DNA from: Chitinivorax tropicus
GTDB taxonomy: Bacteria; Pseudomonadota; Gammaproteobacteria; Burkholderiales; SCOH01
Assembly: GCF_014202905.1 (NCBI RefSeq)
Contig: NZ_JACHHY010000005.1
Coordinates: forward strand, 62,001 to 126,000
Length of the DNA: 64,000 nucleotides
Direction of reading: 5' to 3'
Both the position numbers and the translations under genes were made by a program. Shown here in pieces: positions 1 to 11,105 of the stretch. The notes below the pieces were generated by a model. The model saw nothing but the letters and a program-made list of their open reading frames with translations. It was not told the DNA's origin and searched no databases. Each line of letters begins with the position of its first letter. Within the stretch, counting starts at the first letter, position 1.

Positions 1-63
1 GAATAAAGGCCTGATTGGTTGAGAAATTAAACACACCGCAAAGATAACGAGAATAGGTAAGTC

Positions 64-1557
64 ATGAGTGAACATTTGCTGAGTCTAGCCATCTGGACGC
101 CCATTCTGGCCGGTGTGCTGGTATTGGCGACCGGCAGTGACCGTAACGCAGGTATGGCTCGCTGGATCGCACTGTTAGGCGCGTTGGCAGGTTTTATCGT
201 ATCACTGCCGTTGTATACAGGGTTTCAGTCCCTGCATGGTGGTATGCAATTCGTAGAGATGAAACCATGGATTGAGCGTTTCAACATCAATTACCACCTG
301 GGTGTCGATGGCATCTCGATGCTGTTCGTCGTGCTGAACAGTTTTACAACCTTGTTGGTTGTGGTGGCAGGCTGGGAAGTGATCGAGCGGAGAGTTGCGC
401 AGTACTTCGCTGCATTCCTGATCATGTCAGGATTGATCAATGGTACGTTTGCGGCGCTGGATGCAGTTCTGTTCTACGTGTTCTTCGAGGCGATGCTGAT
501 CCCGATGTATCTGGTGATTGGTGTTTGGGGTGGGCCGCGCCGCGTCTACGCAGCGGTCAAATTTTTCCTGTACACCCTGCTAGGCTCGTTATTGATGTTG
601 GTTGCTTTTGTCTACCTGTACATTCAGTCGGGTCATAGCTTCAATATCATGGATTATCATGCGCTGAAGTTGCCGCTGGATGTCCAGAAGCTCATCTTCT
701 TCGCGTTCTTCATGTCATTTGCCGTCAAGGTTCCCATGTGGCCCGTCCATACCTGGTTGCCTGACGCGCACGTCGAGGCGCCTACAGGTGGTTCGATGGT
801 GTTGGCCGCGATTACGCTGAAGATTGGCGCATATGGTTTCCTACGCTTCAGCCTGCCCATTGCGCCCGACGCCGCACACGCTCTATCAGGAATCATGATC
901 TTCCTGTCGTTGGTCGGCGTGGTGTATATCGGCTTGGTTGCGTTGGTTCAAGCTGATATGAAGAAATTGGTGGCGTATTCCTCCATCTCTCACATGGGCT
1001 TTGTAACACTCGGGTTGTTCATGTTTGCCGGGGGGTATTTGACCAATGAAGGTGTAGAAGGTGCATTGATACAGATGTTGTCGCATGGTTTTGTTTCAGC
1101 GGCCATGTTTGCTTGTATCGGGGTCATGTATGACCGCATGCATAGTCGTCAGATTGCAGATTATGGTGGTGTGGTCAACACAATGCCTAAATTCGCTGCT
1201 TTCATGATGCTTTTTGCGATGGCCAATGCCGGTTTGCCGGCAACATCAGGCTTCGTAGGTGAATTCCTGGTGATCATGGGGGCGGTAAAGGCAAACTTCT
1301 GGTACGCCTTCCTGGCCTCTACCACATTGATTTTTGGTGCGGCCTACACATTGTGGATGTATAAGCGCGTGATCTTTGGTGAGGTTGCAAATGAACATGT
1401 CGCCCAACTGCCAGATATCAATGCTCGTGAATTCGCATTGTTGGCAGTGCTTGCCGTGACAGTACTGGGCATGGGTCTGTACCCGGAGATGTTCATTTCC
1501 AAGATGCATATGTCTGTGAATGATCTGATTGCGCACGTCGCTAAATCCAAGATCTAA
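64..1557 (+). CDS. nuoM: NADH-quinone oxidoreductase subunit M (NuoM)
   Basis: Proton-pumping antiporter-like membrane subunit of respiratory complex I in the inner membrane. The 497 residues are almost entirely hydrophobic helices, and the family core is visible: the PMWPVHTWLPDAHVEAPT motif near residues 225-242 and the KKLVAYSSISHMGF motif near residues 300-313, with the conserved Lys and His expected in the proton channel. Length is normal for NuoM. The ATG follows a weak AGGT ribosome site. It lies 29 bp before nuoN in the usual nuoL-M-N order; the first 63 bases of the window should be the end or 3' flank of nuoL, but too little is present to call it. Confidence 0.97.
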   Translation: MSEHLLSLAIWTPILAGVLVLATGSDRNAGMARWIALLGALAGFIVSLPLYTGFQSLHGGMQFVEMKPWIERFNINYHLGVDGISMLFVVLNSFTTLLVVVAGWEVIERRVAQYFAAFLIMSGLINGTFAALDAVLFYVFFEAMLIPMYLVIGVWGGPRRVYAAVKFFLYTLLGSLLMLVAFVYLYIQSGHSFNIMDYHALKLPLDVQKLIFFAFFMSFAVKVPMWPVHTWLPDAHVEAPTGGSMVLAAITLKIGAYGFLRFSLPIAPDAAHALSGIMIFLSLVGVVYIGLVALVQADMKKLVAYSSISHMGFVTLGLFMFAGGYLTNEGVEGALIQMLSHGFVSAAMFACIGVMYDRMHSRQIADYGGVVNTMPKFAAFMMLFAMANAGLPATSGFVGEFLVIMGAVKANFWYAFLASTTLIFGAAYTLWMYKRVIFGEVANEHVAQLPDINAREFALLAVLAVTVLGMGLYPEMFISKMHMSVNDLIAHVAKSKI

Positions 1558-1586
1558 CGATAGGTCAGCTTGAGGGAAAACGCGTA

Positions 1587-3041
1587 ATGGATTTCGCTAG
1601 TATGAACTTGGTTGCAGCTGCGCCAGAGTTGTTTCTACTGTGTGCACTCGCCGTGATCTTGATGGTGGATGTATTCGTCAAAGATGAATCATCTCAGGTC
1701 ATTTTTGGGCTCTCGTTGCTGACGTTGGCGGGCTGTGCATTTTTCACATACAGCACACTGACACCGACGGTATCCTATGCTTTCAACAACATGTTTGTTG
1801 ATGACCCGATGGCAGACTGGCTGAAGCTTGTAATCTATGTCAGTGTCGCTGCCATTTTCATCTATTCACGCCAATACCTGCAGAATCGCGGTATCTTCAA
1901 GAGTGAGTTTTTCTCGCTGACACTCTTTTCGATGCTCGGGATGATGGTCATGGTATCAGCGAACAACCTGCTGGTACTGTATCTGGGACTGGAATTGCTG
2001 TCGCTCAGTCTTTATGCGCTGGTCGCCCTTCAGCGTGATTCAGCCATCAGTACAGAGGCTGCACTGAAATACTTTGTCTTGGGGGCCTTGGCGTCTGGTA
2101 TGTTGCTATATGGCATGTCGATGCTATATGGAGCCACTGGCAGCCTTGATTTGCAAGTCATCGCAGAAATGATCGCAACTGGCAAGGCGCGGCAGGGCTT
2201 GCTCGCGTTGGGCGTTGTCTTTGTCGTAGCGGGATTGGCATTCAAATTGGGTGCGGTGCCATTTCACATGTGGGTGCCCGATGTCTATCAGGGGGCGCCG
2301 ACTGCAATCACCATGTTTATCGGCTCCGCTCCAAAGCTTGCAGCCTTCGCATTTGTGATTCGCCTGTTGGTCATTGCGATGAGCGGATTGATCAAGGATT
2401 GGCAACCCATGTTGATGCTGCTGGCAGTAGCATCGTTGGCGATTGGTAACATTACCGCCATCGCACAGACCAGCATCAAACGGATGTTGGCGTACTCAAC
2501 CATTTCTCACATGGGTTTCCTACTACTCGGTATCCTGTCCGGCTCGGTTGTAGGATATTCGGCATCGATGTTCTACGCTGTTGCTTATGTGTTGATGACC
2601 TTGGGTGCGTTTGGCATTCTGCTGTTGCTATCTGGCAAAGAAGGTGAAGCCGATGCGTTGGATACTTTCAAGGGATTGGCTGATCGCAGCAAGTGGTATG
2701 CGTTTTTGATGCTGTTGCTGATGGTATCTATGGCGGGCATTCCCGGCACGATTGGTTTCTGGGCGAAGCTGCAGGTGATTCAGGCAGTCGTCGATATCAA
2801 GGCGTATTGGCTTGCCATCACAGCAGTCATGTTCTCGTTGGTAGGTGCCTTCTACTATTTACGCATCATCAAGCTGATGTACTTTGATGAAGCAGACTCG
2901 ACTGAGGCGATCGGTGGTACCGGTGATACACATGTGTTGCTCTCATTGAATGGAGTGATGATTCTGGTACTGGGTATAGTGCCGAATGCGCTGATGTCGC
3001 TTTGCATGGAAGCGATCAAACATAGTGTGAAGCTATCGTGA
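1587..3041 (+). CDS. nuoN: NADH-quinone oxidoreductase subunit N (NuoN)
   Basis: Third antiporter-like subunit of complex I, and the last gene of the nuo operon proper. The 484 residues form about 14 membrane helices. The PFHMWVPDVYQGAPT motif (near residue 225) and the IKRMLAYSTISHMGF motif (near residue 293) mark the proton-translocating core shared with NuoM. It sits 29 bp downstream of nuoM, and its stop overlaps the GTG start of the next gene by 4 bases (GTGA), so the two are probably translationally coupled. Length and motif spacing are normal. Confidence 0.97.
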   Translation: MDFASMNLVAAAPELFLLCALAVILMVDVFVKDESSQVIFGLSLLTLAGCAFFTYSTLTPTVSYAFNNMFVDDPMADWLKLVIYVSVAAIFIYSRQYLQNRGIFKSEFFSLTLFSMLGMMVMVSANNLLVLYLGLELLSLSLYALVALQRDSAISTEAALKYFVLGALASGMLLYGMSMLYGATGSLDLQVIAEMIATGKARQGLLALGVVFVVAGLAFKLGAVPFHMWVPDVYQGAPTAITMFIGSAPKLAAFAFVIRLLVIAMSGLIKDWQPMLMLLAVASLAIGNITAIAQTSIKRMLAYSTISHMGFLLLGILSGSVVGYSASMFYAVAYVLMTLGAFGILLLLSGKEGEADALDTFKGLADRSKWYAFLMLLLMVSMAGIPGTIGFWAKLQVIQAVVDIKAYWLAITAVMFSLVGAFYYLRIIKLMYFDEADSTEAIGGTGDTHVLLSLNGVMILVLGIVPNALMSLCMEAIKHSVKLS

Positions 3042-3337
3042 GTTCTGCTGTTATCATGTTGTTATTGGCGGCCCTGGTGGCCGCCAATTTGCCTTTCGCA
3101 TCCAATCGACTGTTTTGCGTATTTAACACCAGTTCAGGCAAGGGCTTGGCGTGGCGGCTTCTGGAGCTGATAGCGCTGTATGTGGTGATCGGCTTGGCGT
3201 CCATGAGTCTGGAAGGGCGTTTTGGTCCAATCCAGGATCAGAAATGGCAATTTTATGTCACTACTTTAGCCGTGTTTGTTGTCATGGCTGTGCCGGGTTT
3301 TGTATATCGGTATTTGTGGCGTAAAGCCGGGATATAG
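3038..3337 (+). CDS. DUF2818 membrane protein at the end of the nuo operon
   Basis: Small membrane protein of 99 residues. It starts at a GTG that overlaps the nuoN stop (an ATG at 3056 is an alternative). It has an N-terminal hydrophobic helix, a second helix around residues 40-58 and a third around 75-95. A DUF2818 protein directly after nuoN is a familiar betaproteobacterial arrangement, which suggests a role in complex I assembly or stability. That role is inferred from position only; no catalytic motif is visible. Confidence 0.85.
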   Translation: MSSAVIMLLLAALVAANLPFASNRLFCVFNTSSGKGLAWRLLELIALYVVIGLASMSLEGRFGPIQDQKWQFYVTTLAVFVVMAVPGFVYRYLWRKAGI

Positions 3338-3353
3338 AAAAACTCAATTATTG

Positions 3354-3382
3354 TTGCATAGAGAGATAAGTTTCTCTATAAT
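3354..3382 (+). promoter_or_regulatory. Sigma-70 promoter of tRNA-Val
   Basis: A TTGCAT -35 box (3354-3359) and a perfect TATAAT -10 box (3377-3382) are separated by 17 bp. The predicted start near 3389 lies a few bases before the tRNA. Confidence 0.75.
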
Positions 3383-3394
3383 GCGTAGCTCTTC

Positions 3395-3471
3395 AGGCGC
3401 GTAGCTCAGCTGGTTAGAGCACCACCTTGACATGGTGGGGGTCGTTGGTTCGAGTCCAATCGCGCCTACCA
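3395..3471 (+). tRNA. tRNA-Val (GAC anticodon)
   Basis: A 77-nt cloverleaf with encoded CCA. The acceptor stem AGGCGCG pairs with CGCGCCT. The anticodon stem CCACC/GGTGG encloses loop TTGACAT with anticodon GAC at 3429-3431, and the T-loop GGTTCGAGTCC is intact. It has its own promoter upstream and a strong terminator downstream, so it is a single-gene unit. Confidence 0.97.
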
Positions 3472-3518
3472 AATACTGAAGCAGATTGGTAAGCATGAAA
3501 TAAGCCAATATGTATAAA

Positions 3519-3547
3519 AAAGTGCAGCCGAGCTGCACTTTTTTTTT
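3519..3547 (+). terminator. Rho-independent terminator after tRNA-Val
   Basis: The hairpin AAGTGCAGC-CGA-GCTGCACTT is followed by a run of T. Confidence 0.9.
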
Positions 3548-3600
3548 ATTTGTTGATTAATATTTCACATTGATTTCGAAAAAGTTGGAGAGGCCAAGCA

Positions 3601-5511
3601 ATGCCTATCGTAACGCTTCCTGATGGTTCTCAACGTGTTTTTGATAACCCTGTCTCAGTCACTGAAGTGGCGGCCAGCATTGGAGCGGGTTTGGCTCGTG
3701 CTGCCCTGGCTGGTAAGGTAGATGGGCGTTTGGTGGACACATCTTTTGTCATTGATCGCGATGTGTCATTGGCGATTATCACGGACCGTGACGCAGACGG
3801 CTTGGAGGTCATTCGTCACTCGACGGCGCATTTGCTAGCCTATGCAGTCAAGGAGCTGTTCCCTGATGCGCAGGTGACGATTGGCCCAGTTATTGAAAAT
3901 GGCTTCTACTACGATTTTTCCTATAAGCGGCCGTTTACCCCGGAAGATTTGCTTGCAATTGAAAAGCGGATGTCGGAGCTGGCCAAGCGCGATATCCCTG
4001 TTACCCGTGAAGTCTGGCTGCGGGACGAAGCCATCCGGTTCTTTGAGGCGCAGGGTGAGCGGTACAAGGCTGAGCTGATCAGCGCCATTCCCCAGGGTGA
4101 AGAAGTATCTCTGTATCGGGAAGGGGACTTTATCGATCTTTGCCGAGGGCCTCACGTCCCTTCTACGGGCAAGCTGAAGGTCTTCAAGCTGATGAAAGTC
4201 GCAGGCGCCTACTGGCGTGGCGATGCTCGTAATGAAATGCTGCAGCGAATCTATGGCACTGCATGGGCCAAAAAAGAAGAGCTGGATGCTTATCTGCATC
4301 AGCTGGAAGAGGCGGAGAAGCGAGACCACCGTAAAATCGGTAAACAGCAGGACCTCTTCCATCTGCAGGAAGAGGCGCCAGGCATGGTGTTCTGGCATCC
4401 CAAGGGCTGGACGATTTGGCAGACTGTCGAGCAATATTTACGCAAGGTGCTGCGTGAAGCTGGCTATCAGGAAGTGCGTACCCCAATGGTCATGGATCGC
4501 GTTCTATGGGAGCGCTCAGGGCATTGGGAGAACTATCGTGAAAATATGTTCACGACAGAGTCGGAAAAACGTGATTATGCCGTTAAGCCGATGAATTGCC
4601 CTGGGCACGTGCAGATCTTCAACCAAGGTTTGAAGAGCTATCGTGATCTGCCATTGCGAATTGCCGAGTTTGGTGCCTGCCATCGCAACGAGCCGTCCGG
4701 CTCATTGCACGGCATCATGCGGGTGCGTGGTTTTACTCAGGATGATGCGCACATCTTCTGCACTGAGGATCAAGTGCAGGACGAATCGATGCGATTCATC
4801 GAATTACTGCAACGGGTTTATCTTGACTTTGGCTATGACCAGATTTTGGTCAAGCTCTCTACCCGCCCGGCAAAGCGAGCTGGCACTGACGACGTCTGGG
4901 ATAAGGCGGAAAATGCTTTGGCAGAGGCATTGAAATCAAAGGGTCTAGAGTTTGAGCTGCAGCCCGGTGAAGGTGCTTTCTATGGCCCTAAGATAGAATT
5001 TTCCCTGAAAGACTCCATTGGCCGTGTTTGGCAGTGTGGCACATTGCAGCTGGATTTTGTGCTTCCGGAGCGTCTGGGTGCGGAGTATGTAGCAGAAGAC
5101 AACAGCAAGCATCGCCCCGTCATGCTACATCGAGCAATCCTTGGTTCGATGGAGCGTTTCATTGGCATTCTGATCGAGAACTATGCAGGCAGTCTGCCGC
5201 TCTGGCTCGCGCCCGTGCAGATGGTGGTGCTGAATATTTCCGAAGGCCAGGCTGACTATGCCAAGGAAGTCACACAATCCTTGAGAAAAGCTGGCTTTCG
5301 CGCCATCTCGGACTTGAGAAACGAGAAAATTACCTATAAAATTCGCGAACATAGTTTGCAGCGTTTGCCTTATCAGCTGGTTGTGGGTGATAAAGAAAAG
5401 GCTGCAGGATTGGTTGCCGTGCGTACCCGCCAAGGCGAAGACTTGGGGCAGATGACGGTGGAGGCCCTGATGGCGCGCCTTTATCAAGAAATGCCGGGTA
5501 GCACGGTTTAA
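3601..5511 (+). CDS. thrS: Threonyl-tRNA synthetase
   Basis: Class II synthetase that charges tRNA-Thr in the cytoplasm. Domain order over 636 residues: N-terminal TGS domain (1-60); editing domain with the zinc-site motif [12 protein letters not shown] near 77-88; catalytic core with motif 2 ([15 protein letters not shown] near 358-372) and motif 3 ([13 protein letters not shown] near 509-521); and the C-terminal anticodon-binding domain. The zinc ligand Cys of the core is in MNCPGH near residue 336. Length is normal. It heads the thrS-infC-rpmI-rplT-pheST-ihfA block, as in many proteobacteria. Confidence 0.98.
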   Translation: MPIVTLPDGSQRVFDNPVSVTEVAASIGAGLARAALAGKVDGRLVDTSFVIDRDVSLAIITDRDADGLEVIRHSTAHLLAYAVKELFPDAQVTIGPVIENGFYYDFSYKRPFTPEDLLAIEKRMSELAKRDIPVTREVWLRDEAIRFFEAQGERYKAELISAIPQGEEVSLYREGDFIDLCRGPHVPSTGKLKVFKLMKVAGAYWRGDARNEMLQRIYGTAWAKKEELDAYLHQLEEAEKRDHRKIGKQQDLFHLQEEAPGMVFWHPKGWTIWQTVEQYLRKVLREAGYQEVRTPMVMDRVLWERSGHWENYRENMFTTESEKRDYAVKPMNCPGHVQIFNQGLKSYRDLPLRIAEFGACHRNEPSGSLHGIMRVRGFTQDDAHIFCTEDQVQDESMRFIELLQRVYLDFGYDQILVKLSTRPAKRAGTDDVWDKAENALAEALKSKGLEFELQPGEGAFYGPKIEFSLKDSIGRVWQCGTLQLDFVLPERLGAEYVAEDNSKHRPVMLHRAILGSMERFIGILIENYAGSLPLWLAPVQMVVLNISEGQADYAKEVTQSLRKAGFRAISDLRNEKITYKIREHSLQRLPYQLVVGDKEKAAGLVAVRTRQGEDLGQMTVEALMARLYQEMPGSTV

Positions 5512-5537
5512 TTTTTATATGACTTGGAGACACTGCT

Positions 5538-6059
5538 ATAGCTCAGGAACGTGAACCACGGATAAATGGCGAAATCGATGCGTCGCAAATCCGTCTGGTG
5601 GGTCAAGAAGGTGAACAGCTCGGTATCGTAACCCTTGCTCAGGCGATGAGCATGGCTGAAGAGGCTGAAGTTGATTTGGTAGAAATCGCGCCGCAGGCTC
5701 AGCCCCCGGTATGCCGCCTGATGGATTACGGCAAATTCAAATACCGCGAGAGCAAAAAGCGCCACGAGGCCAAGCTGAAGCAAAAGCAGGTCCAGGTCAA
5801 GGAAGTCAAATTCCGGCCTGGTACGGACGAAGGTGATTATCAGGTTAAATTGCGCAATTTGTTGCGCTTCCTGCAAGAAGGCGATAAAGCAAAAATTACC
5901 TTGCGCTTCCGTGGGCGTGAAATGGCGCATCAGGAATTTGGTGTTGCTCTGTTGAAGCGGGTTGAAAGTGATTTGGCAGAAGTAGGGGCTGTTGAGCAGT
6001 TTCCGAAGATGGAAGGCCGCCAAATGGTGATGGTAATCGCGCCTAAAAAGAAACAATAG
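5538..6059 (+). CDS. infC: Translation initiation factor IF-3 (rare ATA start)
   Basis: IF-3 binds the 30S subunit and checks start-codon selection. The open frame continues upstream of the first conventional start (GTG 5598) to ATA at 5538, giving an N-terminus beginning [12 protein letters not shown], which matches the conserved IF-3 N-terminus. A GGAGA ribosome site at 5526-5530 lies 7 bases before the ATA. infC genes classically use a rare AUU-type start through which IF-3 represses its own synthesis, so ATA is the preferred start here (173 residues). Both IF-3 domains are complete, with [12 protein letters not shown] near residues 73-84 and FRGREMAH in the C-domain. It sits 26 bp after thrS. 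Confidence 0.93.
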   Translation: MAQEREPRINGEIDASQIRLVGQEGEQLGIVTLAQAMSMAEEAEVDLVEIAPQAQPPVCRLMDYGKFKYRESKKRHEAKLKQKQVQVKEVKFRPGTDEGDYQVKLRNLLRFLQEGDKAKITLRFRGREMAHQEFGVALLKRVESDLAEVGAVEQFPKMEGRQMVMVIAPKKKQ

Positions 6060-6171
6060 GTGCAAAGAATTTGTGAGCTCACATATTGCAAAGTGAGCTT
6101 GCAAATAGGTTGGTAACGGGTTTCAAGTGCTGCGTTCGTAGCCACCTTTTACCGAATATAAGGAGAGCATT

Positions 6172-6372
6172 ATGCCGAAGATGAAGACCAAAAGCGGTGC
6201 TGCTAAGCGCCTCAAGGTTCTGGGTTCGGGCGGTGTTAAGCGCAGTAAAGCGTTCAAGCGCCACATCCTGACCAAGAAGACCACAAAGAACAAGCGTCAA
6301 CTCCGTGGTACGACGATGGTTCACCCGACGAACATGGGTCATGTTCGTGCGATGTTGCCCTACGCTGCCTAA
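6172..6372 (+). CDS. rpmI: 50S ribosomal protein L35
   Basis: Very basic 66-residue ribosomal protein starting [13 protein letters not shown], the diagnostic L35 N-terminus. An AAGGAGAG ribosome site precedes the ATG. It is 112 bp after infC and 12 bp before rplT. The L35-L20 pair is usually under autogenous control by L20; no pseudoknot was verified here. Confidence 0.97.
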   Translation: MPKMKTKSGAAKRLKVLGSGGVKRSKAFKRHILTKKTTKNKRQLRGTTMVHPTNMGHVRAMLPYAA

Positions 6373-6384
6373 GGAGATTGAAAT

Positions 6385-6744
6385 ATGCCAAGAGTTAAAC
6401 GTGGTGTAACGGCGCGCGCGCGTCATAAGAAGGTACTGGCGCTGGCCAAGGGCTATCGCGGTCGCCGCAAGAACGTCTACCGTATTGCCAAGCAAGCGGT
6501 AATGAAGGCTGGTCAATATGCTTATCGTGACCGTCGTCAACGTAAGCGCCAGTTCCGTCAGTTGTGGATTGCCCGTATCAATGCTGCAGCGCGCGAATGT
6601 GGTCTGACTTACAGCAGATTCATGAACGGCCTCAAGAAGTCTATGATCGAGATTGATCGTAAAGTTCTGGCTGATCTGGCGGTATTTGACAAGCCTGCTT
6701 TTGCTCGCATCGTTGAGCAAGCTAAAGCCGGCCTCGCTGCTTAA
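6385..6744 (+). CDS. rplT: 50S ribosomal protein L20
   Basis: Basic 119-residue 23S rRNA-binding assembly protein. The N-terminal helix begins [15 protein letters not shown], and the globular C-domain contains [11 protein letters not shown], both family hallmarks. AAGGAG lies just upstream. In other bacteria L20 represses translation of the rpmI-rplT message. The gene is followed by a strong terminator before pheS. Confidence 0.97.
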   Translation: MPRVKRGVTARARHKKVLALAKGYRGRRKNVYRIAKQAVMKAGQYAYRDRRQRKRQFRQLWIARINAAARECGLTYSRFMNGLKKSMIEIDRKVLADLAVFDKPAFARIVEQAKAGLAA

Positions 6745-6760
6745 GCTGTCTGGAAGATGA

Positions 6761-7834
<1,074 letters not shown>

Positions 7835-7858
7835 TTGACGTAAGGTGAGAACAAGCTT

Positions 7859-10225
7859 ATGAAATTTTCAGAAAAATGGCTTCGTAGTTGGGTCAATCCC
7901 GCATTGGATTCAGATCAGTTGGCCCATGCGTTGACCATGGCTGGGTTGGAGGTCGAAGAGAACGAGCCTGCGGCGCCGATGTTCGACAGGGTGATCGTGG
8001 CAGAGGTATTGTCCGTTACGCGCCACGAAAACGCTGATCGCCTGAATGTGTGCACCGTGAACATTGGGGCCGGCGAGCCACTGCAAATCGTGTGCGGAGC
8101 ACCTAATGTCGCGGCTGGCGTCAAAGTCCCCTGTGCCTTGGTTGGCGCGATTCTGCCTGGTGATTTCAAAATCAAGCAGGCGAAAGTGCGTGGTGTGGAT
8201 TCATTCGGCATGCTGTGTTCTGCAGATGAGCTGGGGATGCCCGCTGACGTGGATGGCCTATTGTTACTGCCAGCCGACGCACCCGTTGGGGGCGATTTCC
8301 GCAGCTATTTCGAGCTCGATGATCGGCTTCTCACGCTCAAGCTCACTCCCAATCGTGCAGACTGTCAGTCGATACAAGGCATTGCAAGGGATGTGGCTGC
8401 CATAACCGGTGTGGAAATCACGCGTCCTGCCATCATGCCAGTGGCCGCATCGATTGCTGATCAGACCAAGATCCAGCTGACATCAGATACCGCATGTCCG
8501 CGTTATTTAGGGCGTATCATCAAGGGCGTCAATGCAAAGGCGGTCACCCCGGCTTGGATGAGGCGGCGCTTAGAGCGCAGTGGCGTGCGTGCCATCTCCG
8601 CAGTGGTTGATATCACAAATTATGTGTTGCTGGAGCTGGGCCAGCCCATGCACGCATTTGATCTCGCCAAGATTGATCAGCACATTGAGGTGCGGTTTGC
8701 CAGGCCGGAAGAATCAATCACATTGCTGAATGAAAAGACCATTCAGATGAGTGAGGACATGCTGGTCATTGCCGATCAAACCAAAGCCTTGGCCTTGGCT
8801 GGCATCATGGGGGGGGCAGAAAGCGCTGTGGGTGATGATACCCAGGACATTCTTCTGGAAAGCGCATTTTTCAATCCTGCCGTTATCCATGGTAAGTCAA
8901 GACGCTTGGGTTTTGGATCGGATTCATCCTATCGGTTCGAGCGGGGTGTCGATTTTGCTGGTGCTCGTGATGCCATCGAGCGTGCAACCGCACTGGTGCT
9001 GGAAATCTGTGGTGGTCAACCTGGCCCTGTGAATGAGGCAGCGGTCGCCAGCGCTTTGCCCCAGCGCCCTTCTGTGGCATTGCGTATTAGTCGTGTTGCC
9101 AAGGTGCTAGGGGTTGACTTGCCTGTCGACCTGATCATTGAGTTGTTGAGCAGACTTGGGTTGCAATGTCGGCAAGAGGGAGACGTCATTCACGTTACAC
9201 CACCCACATATCGATTCGACATCGAGATCGAAGAAGACTTGATCGAAGAGGTTGCTCGATTGTACGGCTATGACACCATCCCAGTGCGTCCGCCAAAAGC
9301 ATCACTGGCCATGTTGCCGCAGTCGGAGGCATTACGCCCGATAGCTTCAGTCAAGTACGCGTTGGCGGCTCGTGACTATCAGGAGGTGATTAACTACGCA
9401 TTTGTCGATAGTGAATGGGAGGCGGATTTTTCGGGGAGCACCCAGCCTGTCAAGCTGCTCAACCCAATCGCCAGTCAAATGAGTGTCATGCGCTCCTCAT
9501 TGTTGGGTGGGCTGATTTCAACACTCAAACATAACCTGAATCGCCGCCATGAGCGGGTACGGTTGTTTGAAGTTGGGCGAGTGTTCATCAAGCAGGATGA
9601 TACTTTGGCCCAGCCAGAATATATCGCTGGCCTGCTGGCCGGTAGTCGCTTCTCTGAGCAGTGGGCAGAGAAGGCCGCGCGAGTTGATTTCTACGATGCT
9701 AAGGCAGATGTCGAAAGTTTGCTGACAGCTTTGCCGGTTCGATTTGAGGTCGCCATACACCCAGCGTTGCATCCTGGTCGATCTGCAAAGATCGTTGTAA
9801 ATGGCCATGGTGTGGGGTGGCTGGGTGAATTGCATCCCAAATGGGTTCAGAAATATGACTTACAGCACGCGCCAGTCGTATTCGAGTTGGATGCGTCTGT
9901 GGTAACGCAGCAGTTTGTTCAAGCCGCACAGCCGATTTCAAAGTTCCAGTCGGTGCGCAGAGACATTGCTGTAGTGGTGGATGAGAAAATCGAAGTGCAG
10001 GCACTGTTGGACTCGCTTGCTTCTGAAAAAATAAGTATAATCAGCGAGATAGCGTTGTTTGATGTGTATCGTGGCAAAGGGGTGGATGCGGGCGAGAAGA
10101 GCTTGGCATTCAAGATCATGCTGCAAGACAAACAAAAGACGCTCACCGATGAAGAGGTGGAGGCTGCTGTATCCCGGTTGGTTCGCGTGCTTGATGAAAA
10201 GCACGGCGCTAAATTAAGAGTGTAG
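7859..10225 (+). CDS. pheT: Phenylalanyl-tRNA synthetase beta subunit
   Basis: Editing and tRNA-binding subunit of PheRS, 788 residues, the normal bacterial length. Domains in order: EMAP-like tRNA-binding OB fold (about 40-150), B3/B4 editing module (about 210-385), B5 DNA-binding-like domain (about 400-475), catalytic-like core (about 490-680), and C-terminal ferredoxin-like anticodon-binding domain starting near SKFQSVRRDIAVVVDE. The AAGGTGAG upstream serves as ribosome site. It is followed 9 bp later by ihfA, the common pheST-ihfA organisation. Confidence 0.97.
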   Translation: MKFSEKWLRSWVNPALDSDQLAHALTMAGLEVEENEPAAPMFDRVIVAEVLSVTRHENADRLNVCTVNIGAGEPLQIVCGAPNVAAGVKVPCALVGAILPGDFKIKQAKVRGVDSFGMLCSADELGMPADVDGLLLLPADAPVGGDFRSYFELDDRLLTLKLTPNRADCQSIQGIARDVAAITGVEITRPAIMPVAASIADQTKIQLTSDTACPRYLGRIIKGVNAKAVTPAWMRRRLERSGVRAISAVVDITNYVLLELGQPMHAFDLAKIDQHIEVRFARPEESITLLNEKTIQMSEDMLVIADQTKALALAGIMGGAESAVGDDTQDILLESAFFNPAVIHGKSRRLGFGSDSSYRFERGVDFAGARDAIERATALVLEICGGQPGPVNEAAVASALPQRPSVALRISRVAKVLGVDLPVDLIIELLSRLGLQCRQEGDVIHVTPPTYRFDIEIEEDLIEEVARLYGYDTIPVRPPKASLAMLPQSEALRPIASVKYALAARDYQEVINYAFVDSEWEADFSGSTQPVKLLNPIASQMSVMRSSLLGGLISTLKHNLNRRHERVRLFEVGRVFIKQDDTLAQPEYIAGLLAGSRFSEQWAEKAARVDFYDAKADVESLLTALPVRFEVAIHPALHPGRSAKIVVNGHGVGWLGELHPKWVQKYDLQHAPVVFELDASVVTQQFVQAAQPISKFQSVRRDIAVVVDEKIEVQALLDSLASEKISIISEIALFDVYRGKGVDAGEKSLAFKIMLQDKQKTLTDEEVEAAVSRLVRVLDEKHGAKLRV

Positions 10226-10234
10226 GGAGTATTC

Positions 10235-10543
10235 ATGACGTTAACAAAAGCCGAACTGGCAGATTTGTTGTTTGAAAAGGTTGGGCTCAACAAGCGTGAA
10301 GCAAAAGATATGGTTGAGTCGTTTTTTGAGGAGATCCGTGCATCACTGGAGTCAGGAGACAGCGTCAAGCTGTCGGGTTTCGGTAACTTCCAGCTGCGTG
10401 ACAAGCCTCAGCGTCCAGGCCGTAATCCTAAAACAGGGGAAGAGATTCCCATCACTGCACGACGCGTTGTGACTTTCCATGCTAGTCAAAAGCTGAAGGG
10501 AATGGTCGAGAAACGTTATGGTGGAAACAGTTCCAGCAACTGA
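10235..10543 (+). CDS. ihfA: Integration host factor alpha subunit
   Basis: HU/IHF-family DNA-bending protein of 102 residues. The signature [21 protein letters not shown] lies near 47-67, with the intercalating Pro in [10 protein letters not shown], and [10 protein letters not shown] marks the N-terminal helix. As half of the IHF heterodimer it bends DNA at promoters, origins and phage att sites, which is relevant to the prophage integrated 600 bp away. It overlaps the next gene by 26 bp. Confidence 0.95.
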   Translation: MTLTKAELADLLFEKVGLNKREAKDMVESFFEEIRASLESGDSVKLSGFGNFQLRDKPQRPGRNPKTGEEIPITARRVVTFHASQKLKGMVEKRYGGNSSSN

Positions 10544-10892
10544 TTTACCCCCGATCCCCGCCAAGCGCTACTTCACAATTGGTGAAGTCAGCGATCTGTG
10601 CGGGGTCAAACCACATGTGTTGAGATATTGGGAGCAGGAGTTCACCCAGCTCAAACCTGTGAAGCGCCGGGGAAACCGGCGCTATTATCAACACCATGAG
10701 GTGCTGTTGATCCGTAGAATTCGCTCATTGTTGTATGAGCAAGGGTTCACCATCAGTGGGGCGAGACATCAGTTGGGTGAGGATGGTGCCGTGAGCGGCG
10801 ATCTCCCGATCCCCCTCACGATTGAGAAAAATCTTTCTGTTTCAAAGCTTAAAAACGAATTACTGAATATTCTGCGTTTTCTTGAAAGATAA
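10518..10892 (+). CDS. MerR-family transcriptional regulator downstream of ihfA
   Basis: A 124-residue MerR-type DNA-binding protein. The winged helix-turn-helix runs from about residue 16 ([15 protein letters not shown]) through LRYWEQEF to [14 protein letters not shown] near 55-68. It lacks the long effector-binding C-domain of classical MerR proteins and has only a short tail. The gene overlaps ihfA by 26 bp in another frame and follows it in many proteobacteria, so it is probably co-transcribed. Its targets are unknown. Confidence 0.88.
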   Translation: MVETVPATDLPPIPAKRYFTIGEVSDLCGVKPHVLRYWEQEFTQLKPVKRRGNRRYYQHHEVLLIRRIRSLLYEQGFTISGARHQLGEDGAVSGDLPIPLTIEKNLSVSKLKNELLNILRFLER

Positions 10893-10956
10893 ATGCAGAA
10901 ATTTTGAAAAATACACTAGCTTTATTTTTCGGTTTTGCTATAATTCTGGCTCTTCG

Positions 10957-11034
<78 letters not shown>

Positions 11035-11046
11035 GTGAATTAAGTT

Positions 11047-11070
11047 ATATCGCAATAATTGCGATATAAT
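11047..11070 (+). promoter_or_regulatory. Palindrome overlapping the tRNA-Thr -10 box
   Basis: The perfect 9-bp inverted repeat ATATCGCAA-taa-TTGCGATAT (11047-11067) overlaps a consensus TATAAT (11065-11070) about 36 bp before tRNA-Thr. It may be an operator on the tRNA promoter, or an RNA hairpin ending or processing the tRNA-Pro transcript. It has no T-run, so it is a poor rho-independent terminator. Confidence 0.5.
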
Positions 11071-11105
11071 AGTAATAACTACTAGTTTGAAGTGGTAAAA
11101 GTTTT

